A program made the position numbers and the translations under genes. Of a stretch of DNA of 22,460 nt, positions 1 through 6,782 are shown piece by piece; position 1 is the stretch's first letter; the number at the start of each line of letters is the position of its first letter. The stretch is from an uncultured Gammaproteobacteria bacterium. Its GTDB lineage: Bacteria; Pseudomonadota; Gammaproteobacteria; Pseudomonadales; Pseudohongiellaceae. The stretch is from NCBI GenBank assembly GCA_903889815.1, contig CAISYX010000050.1:1-22460 (forward strand), given 5' to 3'. Below the pieces are notes generated by a model. The model did no database searches. It was not told where the DNA came from and worked only from the letters and a program-made list of their open reading frames with translations.

Positions 1-1
1 C

Positions 2-682
2 AGGGAAGGGCTTGTGTCGGTGCAATGCTGGAATCCACGTGATTTCACCACAGACAGACATCGCACCGTGGATGATCGTCCCTTTGGTGGCGGCCCCGGA
101 ATGCTGATGAAGACAGAGCCCCTGGCAGCGGCAATCGGAGCTGCACGAGAAGGTCTGGCGCACAACAGTGCCGAGACGCCGGTCGTGATCTACTTGTCTC
201 CTCAAGGGCGGCGACTTGATCAGCGCGGCGTCGAAGAGTTGGCAGAGCGGCAGAGTCTGATACTGGTGTGCGGTCGCTATCAAGGCATCGACGAACGCTT
301 GCTGAAAAACGAAATTGATGAAGAGTGGTCTGTCGGAGACTACGTTCTCAGTGGCGGTGAGTTGGCAGCCATGATCATGATGGATGCAGTGATCCGCTAT
401 CAGCCTGGTGCGCTCGGACATGAAGGTTCTGCAGGAGCCGATTCGTTTGCCGACGGCCTGCTGGACTGCCCGCAGTACACACGGCCACAGGATTATCGCG
501 GTCAGTCGGTGCCAGAAGTGCTGACTGGTGGTAACCACGAACAGATTCGCAAATGGCGTTTGCAACAGAGTCTTGGCGCTACGTGGTTGAAGCGGCCTGA
601 TCTGCTGGAAGGAATGACGCTCGATAAAGAGCAGAAAAGTTTGCTGGAACAATTTATTGATGATTACGAGGCGCGGCGCTGA
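2..682 (+). CDS. trmD: tRNA (guanine-N1)-methyltransferase TrmD, 5'-truncated by the window edge
   Basis: TrmD methylates G37 of tRNAs with G36 next to the anticodon, using S-adenosylmethionine, and so helps prevent +1 frameshifting. The reading frame is open from base 2. The first visible residues, REGLVSVQCWNPRDF, align with about residue 27 of E. coli TrmD, so some 26 N-terminal residues lie outside the window. Family signatures are visible in order: DRHRTVDDRPFGGGPGM near the start, VIYLSPQGRRLDQ, the knotted SAM-binding segment LVCGRYQGIDER, DEEWSVGDYVLSGGE, and the C-terminal GNHEQIRKWR. The C-terminus ends at about the usual length. An ATG-like GTG at base 14 could be taken as a start, but it would cut off conserved sequence and is not the true one. 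Only 30 bases separate it from rplS, as in the conserved rpsP-rimM-trmD-rplS operon, so the two are probably cotranscribed. The identification is secure. Confidence 0.97.
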   Translation, partial: REGLVSVQCWNPRDFTTDRHRTVDDRPFGGGPGMLMKTEPLAAAIGAAREGLAHNSAETPVVIYLSPQGRRLDQRGVEELAERQSLILVCGRYQGIDERLLKNEIDEEWSVGDYVLSGGELAAMIMMDAVIRYQPGALGHEGSAGADSFADGLLDCPQYTRPQDYRGQSVPEVLTGGNHEQIRKWRLQQSLGATWLKRPDLLEGMTLDKEQKSLLEQFIDDYEARR

Positions 683-712
683 AGCGCAGTCCTTGAACCC
701 GGGAGCAAGGCA

Positions 713-1078
713 ATGAGCAAGAACAAGATCATTCAGATGGTTGAACAGGCACAAATGAGCAAGGAAATCCCGGATTTCAGTCCAGGTGACACTGTAGTTG
801 TGCAGGTAAAGATCAAGGAAGGCGACCGTGAGCGTCTGCAGGCGTTTGAAGGCGTGGTCATCGGTGTCCGCAACCGTGCACTGAACTCTGCGTTCACTGT
901 GCGAAAGATTTCCCACGGTGTGGGCGTCGAGCGTACATTCCAGACCTACAGCCCTATGCTTGACAGCATCACGCTGAAGCGTCGTGGTGATGTTCGCCAG
1001 GCCAAGTTGTACTATCTGCGTGACCTGTCTGGCAAAGCTGCTCGCATTACTGAGAAGCTGGACAAGAAGCCAAGCTGA
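713..1078 (+). CDS. rplS: 50S ribosomal protein L19
   Basis: L19 is a component of the large ribosomal subunit located at the interface with the 30S subunit. The 121-residue product has the normal family length and the diagnostic core: FSPGDTVVVQVKIKEGDRER, QAFEGVVIGVRNRALNSAFTVRKIS, GVGVERTFQTYSP and VRQAKLYYLRDLSGKAARI. The ATG is preceded by a purine-rich stretch, GGGAGCAAGG, at bases 701-710. It lies just downstream of trmD and is followed by an intrinsic terminator at 1119-1149, which makes it the last gene of the ribosomal operon here. Nothing unusual is seen in it. Confidence 0.99.
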   Translation: MSKNKIIQMVEQAQMSKEIPDFSPGDTVVVQVKIKEGDRERLQAFEGVVIGVRNRALNSAFTVRKISHGVGVERTFQTYSPMLDSITLKRRGDVRQAKLYYLRDLSGKAARITEKLDKKPS

Positions 1079-1118
1079 GTCGTTGCTGCCACGGGCGGCA
1101 TGATCAGTCTGCACGAAC

Positions 1119-1149
1119 AAAGGGAGGCCGCATGCGTGTCTCCCTTTTT
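1119..1149 (+). terminator. Intrinsic terminator after rplS
   Basis: Two eight-base arms, AAAGGGAG (1119-1126) and CTCCCTTT (1140-1147), are perfect reverse complements around a 13-base loop. The 3' arm runs into a T tract (1145-1149). The element sits 40 bases after the rplS stop codon and fits the end of the trmD-rplS operon. An ATG at 1132 lies inside the loop, which argues against using it as the dsbC start. Confidence 0.8.
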
Positions 1150-1172
1150 CATTGGCCCGGCAAAAGCCGACT

Positions 1173-1183
1173 GTGTTACCTTT
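1173..1183 (+). promoter_or_regulatory. Candidate dsbC promoter element (GTGTTACCTTT), shared with dsbD
   Basis: The sequence GTGTTACCTTT, 36 bases before the dsbC start, is repeated exactly at 6690-6700 upstream of dsbD. It contains TGT-TACCTT, which could be read as a weak extended -10 element. No good -35 hexamer lies at the right distance; TTGGCC at 1152-1157 is 19 bases away. It may be a promoter core or a regulator site, and the evidence is only the match and its position. Confidence 0.35.
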
Positions 1184-1218
1184 GCCACTTCAAATCTCCC
1201 GTTCGAGGACTTGACCCC

Positions 1219-1980
1219 ATGATCACTACACTTCGATCTCTGCTTGCCGTTGCCTGGCTTGCTGCAGGATTCCCCTCTCTTGCTGGCGCGCAGGATGCGG
1301 GAACGCCCGCATGGGCCGACGAGCTGAAAGCAAAGTTGACTGCCTCCCTGACTGCAGCCACGGGTGCCCAACTGCAGATTTTGACCATATCCGAAACTCC
1401 TTTTGAAGGCTTGATCGAAGTGGAACTGGACACCGGCGAGAAGCTGTTTTCCGACCGCAAGGGTGAGCACCTGGTGACGGGTGATCTCTTCCAGGCCACT
1501 GCAACCGGTCTCGTTAATCTGTCTGCGCAGGCCCGCCAAGTGCAAATCGCCGAATGGGTTGCCGCGGTTCCTGAAGACGAGATGCTTATATTCAGTCCCG
1601 AAGAAACCAAGGCTTCCATTACCGTATTCACCGACGTGGATTGCGCGTTTTGCCGCAAACTTCACGCGGATCTGGATGCCATTCTCGAGCTGGGCATACA
1701 AGTGCGCTATGTCGCCTACCCCCGCGGCGGTGAAGCTTCAGCGGCCTATCCCAAGATGATTTCGGTCTGGTGCTCCGAAGACCGCAAGCGCTCTCTTACA
1801 CAGGCCAAGAATGGTCAAAACCTGCCATCCCGTGAGTGTGACAATCCCGTTTTGCGCCACTACAACCTGGGCAATCGCATCGGAATTTCCGGCACGCCCG
1901 CACTGGTGCTGCAGGATGGAACAGTCATCCCCGGCTATCTCGAGCCTGCTCAGCTGGCAGAAGCCGTTTTCGGACAGTAG
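1219..1980 (+). CDS. dsbC: Periplasmic thiol:disulfide isomerase DsbC
   Basis: DsbC reshuffles wrong disulfide bonds in exported proteins and is kept reduced by DsbD. The ATG at 1219 gives 253 residues. It has GAGGA at 1205-1209 and puts a signal peptide at the very N-terminus (residues 1-24, cleavage after AGA, before QDAG). An in-frame ATG at 1132 lies inside the rplS terminator and would bury the signal peptide, so I rejected it. After an N-terminal dimerisation region comes a thioredoxin fold with the active site C142-A-F-C145, a second cysteine pair C185 and C207, and the cis-proline motif G-T-P227. The spacings 142 to 185, 185 to 207 and 142 to 227 equal those recalled for E. coli DsbC (98, 141, 163, 183). 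The active-site dipeptide AF differs from the E. coli GY. In Pseudomonas the gene also precedes hom. It is flanked by terminators on both sides, so it is probably monocistronic. Confidence 0.94.
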   Translation: MITTLRSLLAVAWLAAGFPSLAGAQDAGTPAWADELKAKLTASLTAATGAQLQILTISETPFEGLIEVELDTGEKLFSDRKGEHLVTGDLFQATATGLVNLSAQARQVQIAEWVAAVPEDEMLIFSPEETKASITVFTDVDCAFCRKLHADLDAILELGIQVRYVAYPRGGEASAAYPKMISVWCSEDRKRSLTQAKNGQNLPSRECDNPVLRHYNLGNRIGISGTPALVLQDGTVIPGYLEPAQLAEAVFGQ

Positions 1981-2040
1981 CCTAGCAGATAGCCACACCC
2001 CATGCTGTCACATGCAGTCGCGCAGCGCGTTCTGATGCGG

Positions 2041-2061
2041 CTGCGTGCACGCAGTTTTTTT
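2041..2061 (+). terminator. Intrinsic terminator after dsbC (perfect palindrome plus seven T)
   Basis: CTGCGTGCACGCAG (2041-2054) is a perfect 14-base palindrome. It can fold as a CTGCG/CGCAG stem with a TGCA loop and is followed directly by seven T residues (2055-2061). It lies 60 bases after the dsbC stop and 46 bases before the hom start, so it separates dsbC from hom-thrC-recJ. Confidence 0.75.
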
Positions 2062-2064
2062 GAG

Positions 2065-2070
2065 TACAAT
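2065..2070 (+). promoter_or_regulatory. Possible -10 box for hom-thrC-recJ
   Basis: TACAAT matches the sigma70 -10 consensus at five of six positions and follows immediately after the dsbC terminator. The -35 region overlaps the terminator palindrome and has no recognisable TTGACA-like hexamer, so this is a position-based guess. Transcription from it would give a leader of about 30 bases before the hom TTG start. Confidence 0.35.
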
Positions 2071-2106
2071 GAGCGCCATTTTCACTCCAGGCAACGAGGT
2101 TCGGTC

Positions 2107-3465
2107 TTGAAACAGGAAGCACAGGCAGCAGCCAAACAACAGTTCAATGTCGGTATTTGCGGGTTGGGCACAGTCGGTGGGGGCACTTTGACCCTGTTGC
2201 AGTCCAAGCAAGCCGAACTCGGTCGTCGACTGGGCAGAACGCTGCGCGTCACCCACGTGGCTTCTCGGCGTCGCAATCCTGCTTACGACTACTCTGGCGT
2301 TCAATACAGTGAGGATGTGTTTGCCGTGGCCAATGATCCCGCCGTGGACATCCTCGTGGAAGTACTGGGTGGCACCGAGCCAGCACTGTCCCTGATCATG
2401 CGTGCCATCGAGAATGGCAAGCATGTGGTTACCGCCAACAAGGCCCTCATCGCCGTGCACGGCAATGCCATCTTCGCCGCCGCGCGCCGCAATGGAGTAA
2501 CAGTTGCTTACGAAAGCGCGGTGGCTGGCGGTATTCCGATCATCAAGGCGCTTCGCGAAGGCTTGGCCGCAAACTCCATTCAATGGCTGGCCGGCATCAT
2601 CAATGGCACCGGCAATTTCATCATGACGGAAATGGCACAGAAAGGGCGAAGTTTCGAAGATGTGCTCAAGGAAGCGCAGGCGCTTGGCTACGCGGAAGCA
2701 GACCCGACATTCGACGTGGAAGGCATCGACGCTGCTCACAAGCTCACGATCCGGGCGTCCAATGCGTTCGGGATCAACCTGAATTTCGACAAGGTGTACA
2801 CCGAAGGTATCCGCAAGGTCAGCATCGCTGACGTCAGCTACGCCGACGAGCTCGGCTATCGCATCAAGCATCTTGGCATCGCCCGCATGACAGCGGACGG
2901 CATCGAGATGCGTGTACATCCAACGCTGATCTCCGCGCAGCGGCTTATCGCCAACGTGAATGGGGTGATGAATGCCGTTGTGGTGAAAGGAGATTCCGCA
3001 GGATCCACGCTTTACTACGGTCCGGGTGCCGGTGCCAAGGCGACAGCGTCTTCCGTAGTAGCCGACTTGATAGACATTGTCCGCAGTTACGGCGATGACT
3101 CTTGCGCGCGCCCCGGCAGCGTGCCAGCGCTCTCGTTTTCCAGTCTAAGGGACGATGTGCCGATGCTCAGCATTGAGGAGATAGAGTGCGAGTATTATTT
3201 GCGAATATCGGTACAGGACAAGATTGGCGTGATGGCACATATTTCCCAGGTGTTGATGCAACACAGCATCAATATTGAAGCGCTGATCCAGAAGGAGCCA
3301 GATGCCGCACAAACTGGAGAGGTGATCGTTCCAGTGGTGCTGCTGACTGGCAAGGTGCGCGAGCGCAACATGAACAAGGCAATCGCTGCCATCGAGGCGC
3401 TGCCTCAGGTAGTGGACAAGATTACGCGCATCCGCGTAGAGCTCTTCGACGGCGAAAGCAATTGA
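2107..3465 (+). CDS. hom: Homoserine dehydrogenase
   Basis: Hom reduces aspartate semialdehyde to homoserine with NAD(P)H, the branch step to threonine and methionine. I chose the TTG at 2107 (452 residues). It has GAGG at 2096-2099 with seven bases of spacing, and conserved sequence begins only about 13 residues later. The upstream in-frame ATG at 2002 would run through the dsbC terminator. Features in order: the nucleotide-binding loop GICGLGTVGGG (residues 16-26), VTANKALIA with K112, the substrate region GGIPIIKALREGL and INGTGNF, ADPTFDVEGIDAAHK ending at K212, and a C-terminal ACT domain from about residue 363 (YYLRISVQDKIGVMAHISQVL is its first strand and helix). The ACT domain is the usual site of threonine feedback. 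It is a monofunctional enzyme, not the aspartokinase fusion of enterics. thrC follows after 28 bases. Confidence 0.97.
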   Translation: MKQEAQAAAKQQFNVGICGLGTVGGGTLTLLQSKQAELGRRLGRTLRVTHVASRRRNPAYDYSGVQYSEDVFAVANDPAVDILVEVLGGTEPALSLIMRAIENGKHVVTANKALIAVHGNAIFAAARRNGVTVAYESAVAGGIPIIKALREGLAANSIQWLAGIINGTGNFIMTEMAQKGRSFEDVLKEAQALGYAEADPTFDVEGIDAAHKLTIRASNAFGINLNFDKVYTEGIRKVSIADVSYADELGYRIKHLGIARMTADGIEMRVHPTLISAQRLIANVNGVMNAVVVKGDSAGSTLYYGPGAGAKATASSVVADLIDIVRSYGDDSCARPGSVPALSFSSLRDDVPMLSIEEIECEYYLRISVQDKIGVMAHISQVLMQHSINIEALIQKEPDAAQTGEVIVPVVLLTGKVRERNMNKAIAAIEALPQVVDKITRIRVELFDGESN

Positions 3466-3493
3466 GATCAGTTAATCGACCCAGGCAGATAGA

Positions 3494-4882
3494 ATGAAAT
3501 ACATCAGCACACGTGGGCAATCTCCCGCGCAGACCTTTGAACAGGTGTTGCTCACCGGCCTTGCGCCGGATGGCGGCCTGTACGTACCCGAGCATCTGCC
3601 ACAGTTTAACCGCGAAGAAATTGCGTCGTGGGCCGGGCTCGACTATCCCTCGCTTGCCCAGCAGATCATCACGCCATTTGTTGACGGTGCCATAGCCCCT
3701 GCCACGCTTCGCGCTCTGATCGACAAGAGTTATCAGTCGTTTGCTCACAAAGCGGTCGCGCCGCTGCATATGCTCGGGCCCAACGAGTGGGTGCTGGAGC
3801 TGTATTGTGGACCGACACTGGCATTCAAGGATTTTGCGCTGCAATTGCTGGGCAATCTTCTGGATCACGTGCTGACCCGCAACAATCAGAAGGTGGTGAT
3901 TCTTGGCGCCACGTCGGGTGACACGGGCTCTGCGGCGCTGGAAGGTTGTCGCCACTGCGAGAATGTGGATATTTTCATTTTGCACCCGCATCAGCGCGTG
4001 TCCGAAGTGCAGCGCCGACAAATGACGACCGTGCCCGGCAAGAACGTGCACAACATCGCCGTGCGCGGCAATTTCGATGACTGCCAGCGCATTGTAAAGT
4101 CAGCCTTTGGTGACCAGTCATTCCTGCCAGAAGGGCGGCAGCTGGTCGCGGTCAACTCGATCAACTGGGCGCGCATCATGGCTCAGATTGTCTATTACTT
4201 TTATGCGGCGATGCAGCTTGGCGGTCCACATCGCCCCGTGTCGTTCTCGGTGCCAACCGGCAACTTTGGCGACATTTACGCGGGCTATCTGGCGCGCAAG
4301 ATGGGCTTGCCCATAAAGCAGCTCATCATTGCCACCAACAGCAATGACATTCTGCACCGCTTCATGAGCCACAACGATTACTCGCAGTCCACGCTGGAGC
4401 ACACACTCTCACCCAGCATGGACATCATGGTATCCAGCAATTTCGAGCGTTATCTGTTTGATCTGTTCGGACGTGACGGGCATGCCCTGGCCCGGTTCAT
4501 GACAGCGTCTGCAACAGGTCGCCATGGGGTCGATCCGGCGCTGTGGGAGGAGGCACGCGCGACGTTCTCAAGCGCCAGAGTCAGCGATGAGGAAACCTGT
4601 GACGTAATCCGCCAGGTCCATGAAGCGTCGCAATTCCTCGTGGACCCTCACACGGCCATTGGTATCAAGGCGGCGCGAGACTGCAATGCAGACGTCACCG
4701 TGCCGATGATCACTCTGGCGACTGCGCATCCGGTCAAATTCGGCGATGCCGTAGAGCGTGCCGGATTCGAGACCCCTCAGCTGCCTCCCCACTTGCGCGA
4801 TCTGTTCGCGCGTGAAGAGCGCTATGCAGTTCTGGACAACTCGCTGGCCGCTGTGACCGGCTACGTCCAAACACATCTGTGA
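3494..4882 (+). CDS. thrC: Threonine synthase
   Basis: ThrC converts O-phosphohomoserine to threonine in a pyridoxal-phosphate reaction, completing the pathway that hom starts. The 462-residue product begins with the typical MKYISTRGQSP and GLAPDGGLYVPE. The PLP lysine is K112 in LAFKDFALQLLGN. The cofactor phosphate is held by the glycine-rich GATSGDTGSAA (about 138-147), and PTGNFGD follows at 254-260. The length is close to Pseudomonas ThrC and longer than the E. coli enzyme, matching the class with extra inserts. The ribosome binding site is weak (AGG at 3483-3485). Its stop overlaps the recJ start. The usual homoserine kinase gene is not next to it, so that step must be encoded elsewhere. 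Confidence 0.97.
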   Translation: MKYISTRGQSPAQTFEQVLLTGLAPDGGLYVPEHLPQFNREEIASWAGLDYPSLAQQIITPFVDGAIAPATLRALIDKSYQSFAHKAVAPLHMLGPNEWVLELYCGPTLAFKDFALQLLGNLLDHVLTRNNQKVVILGATSGDTGSAALEGCRHCENVDIFILHPHQRVSEVQRRQMTTVPGKNVHNIAVRGNFDDCQRIVKSAFGDQSFLPEGRQLVAVNSINWARIMAQIVYYFYAAMQLGGPHRPVSFSVPTGNFGDIYAGYLARKMGLPIKQLIIATNSNDILHRFMSHNDYSQSTLEHTLSPSMDIMVSSNFERYLFDLFGRDGHALARFMTASATGRHGVDPALWEEARATFSSARVSDEETCDVIRQVHEASQFLVDPHTAIGIKAARDCNADVTVPMITLATAHPVKFGDAVERAGFETPQLPPHLRDLFAREERYAVLDNSLAAVTGYVQTHL

Positions 4883-6642
4883 TTCCCCTCATCCGTCGCA
4901 GAGAGACGAATAGTGTGGCGCAGGCAGTACTTGCCGTGCCGCCTCTTCTGCAGCGGATTCTGGCAGCGCGGCAGGTGCTGACTGACGCGGATCGAGTTCT
5001 GGACTTTCAGCACCTTCATCCTCCACAGCTGCTCAAGGGCATTGACGCAGCTGTCTCGCTTCTCATGGCGCAGCTGCCCGCACAGCGACGCATTCTGATC
5101 GTGTCCGACTTCGATGCTGATGGCGCCACCAGCTGTGTGCTCTCAATCCGTGCGCTGCGCGCCATGGGATTCCAGAATGTCGACTACATCGTGCCGAATC
5201 GTTTCGAGTACGGTTATGGTCTGACACCCGAGATCGTGCAGCTCGCTCGTGGCAAGGCACCTGACATCCTCATTACGGTGGACAATGGCATTTCCAGCAA
5301 TGAGGGCGTGCAGGTTGCCCGCGCATTGGGCATGCAGGTCATCATCACCGATCACCACCTGCCGGGGCTGGAATTGCCGTTGGCTGACGCCATTGTCAAC
5401 CCCAACCAGCCCGGGTGCGACTTTCCCAGCAAGTCACTGGCGGGCGTTGGTGTCGTGTTCTATGTCATGGCCGCACTGCGCAGTGCTCTGCGGGACGCAG
5501 GCTGGTTTGCCAAAGCCGGAATAGTTGAACCCAATCTAGCCGGGCTGCTTGATCTGGTAGCACTGGGTACGGTGGCGGATGTTGTGACACTGGATCGCAA
5601 CAACCGCATTCTCGTCAACGAGGGCTTGAAGCGCATTCGCGCAGGTCGGGCCTGCGCGGGAATACTTGCCCTCCTGGAAATCGGCAAGCGCACGTTGCCT
5701 GCTCTGCAGGCCAGCGATCTGGGATTTGCGGCAGGACCAAGGCTCAATGCAGCGGGGCGGCTTGATGACATGGCACTGGGGATTGAGTGCCTGCTTGCAG
5801 ATGACCCCGTTGTCGCCATGGCCACGGCGCGCAGGCTGGACGAAATGAACCAGCAACGTAAAGGAATCGAGGAAGACATGCGCGATCAGGCCGTCAGTGA
5901 ACTGGATGCATTGGACATTGGCGGCGCCACTGCGCCAGCCGGCGTCTGCATTTACAATCCCGCATGGCATCAAGGGGTCATTGGCATTCTCGCGGCGCGC
6001 ATCAAAGAACGCCTCCACCGCCCCGTGATCGCATTTGCCGATGCAGACGTTGATGGGGAAGGAGAGCCGCAATTGAAAGGCTCTGCGCGCTCCATCGCCG
6101 GGCTGCATATTCGAGATGTGCTAGATACTGTGGCGACCCGCAATCCTGGACTGATCAGCCGCTTTGGAGGGCATGCCATGGCGGCAGGCCTTAGTTTGCG
6201 CACCCGGGACTATGCGCAGTTCTGCGCCGCTTTCGCCGCTGAAGTCACGGCACTCCTGACAGAGGATGATCTGCAGGCTCGCATTCTTACCGATGGTGAG
6301 GTGCGAGCCGAAGAGTTGACACTCAACACAGCACAGTTGTTGCGCGAGCTCGGACCCTGGGGGCAGGGTTTTCCCGAGCCAAGCTTCGACGGCGAGTTCG
6401 AAGTCCTTCAACAGCGCATGCTGGGGGCGAAACATCTCAAGCTTGTCCTTTGCCCGCCAGGGTGCAGGCAGCAGGCGCTTGATGCGATTGCCTTCAATGT
6501 CGATCCGGCACTCTGGGCCACCTGCAACGTTGCACGGATAAGCGCGGTCTATCGCCTGGATGTGAACGAATATCGCGGCCAGCGGAGTCTGCAACTGGTT
6601 CTGGAGCATCTTGCGCCAAGTTCTGATCTGGCAACGCGTTGA
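4879..6642 (+). CDS. recJ: Single-stranded-DNA-specific 5'-3' exonuclease RecJ
   Basis: RecJ degrades single-stranded DNA 5' to 3' in recombinational repair, mismatch repair and base excision repair. The 587-residue product has the DHH phosphoesterase motifs with their metal ligands: SDFDADGATS (D77, D79, D81), VDNGISS (D135) and ITDHH (D158, H159, H160), then LGTVADVVTLDRNNR. The DHHA1 motif FGGHAMAAG (H432) and a C-terminal OB-like region including GQGFPEPSF follow. The length is near the 577 residues of E. coli RecJ. The start is a GTG at 4879 whose last two bases share the thrC TGA (GTGA). I see no Shine-Dalgarno sequence before it, so translation probably depends on coupling to thrC. It ends 140 bases before dsbD, and no clear terminator follows. 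Confidence 0.97.
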   Translation: MIPLIRRRETNSVAQAVLAVPPLLQRILAARQVLTDADRVLDFQHLHPPQLLKGIDAAVSLLMAQLPAQRRILIVSDFDADGATSCVLSIRALRAMGFQNVDYIVPNRFEYGYGLTPEIVQLARGKAPDILITVDNGISSNEGVQVARALGMQVIITDHHLPGLELPLADAIVNPNQPGCDFPSKSLAGVGVVFYVMAALRSALRDAGWFAKAGIVEPNLAGLLDLVALGTVADVVTLDRNNRILVNEGLKRIRAGRACAGILALLEIGKRTLPALQASDLGFAAGPRLNAAGRLDDMALGIECLLADDPVVAMATARRLDEMNQQRKGIEEDMRDQAVSELDALDIGGATAPAGVCIYNPAWHQGVIGILAARIKERLHRPVIAFADADVDGEGEPQLKGSARSIAGLHIRDVLDTVATRNPGLISRFGGHAMAAGLSLRTRDYAQFCAAFAAEVTALLTEDDLQARILTDGEVRAEELTLNTAQLLRELGPWGQGFPEPSFDGEFEVLQQRMLGAKHLKLVLCPPGCRQQALDAIAFNVDPALWATCNVARISAVYRLDVNEYRGQRSLQLVLEHLAPSSDLATR

Positions 6643-6670
6643 TGCAAGTCACGCCTGCGCGGTGTGCGGT

Positions 6671-6700
6671 TTGAGCCAATCCGGAAGCAGTGTTACCTTT
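6671..6700 (+). promoter_or_regulatory. Candidate dsbD promoter containing GTGTTACCTTT
   Basis: TTGAGC (6671-6676) and TACCTT (6694-6699) are 17 bases apart, and a TG lies one base before the second hexamer, as in extended -10 promoters. The -35 matches consensus at four of six positions and the -10 at only three. The 11 bases at 6690-6700 are identical to those upstream of dsbC. An alternative -10, TAGAAT at 6739-6744, has no fitting -35. Confidence 0.35.
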
Positions 6701-6782
6701 AGTCACAAGAAAGACGAACTTTGCCGCCGAGACGGCATTAGAATTCAACCATTGAGCTGAGAACTGGATTGGGAGAGTCGCA

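Noticed and set aside
2062..2106. A threonine attenuation leader before hom
   Set aside because: The space between the dsbC terminator and the hom start is about 45 bases and holds no short frame rich in Thr or Ile codons.
2008..2919. A 303-codon open frame on the minus strand opposite hom
   Set aside because: It is a shadow of hom, and it would run through the dsbC terminator region.
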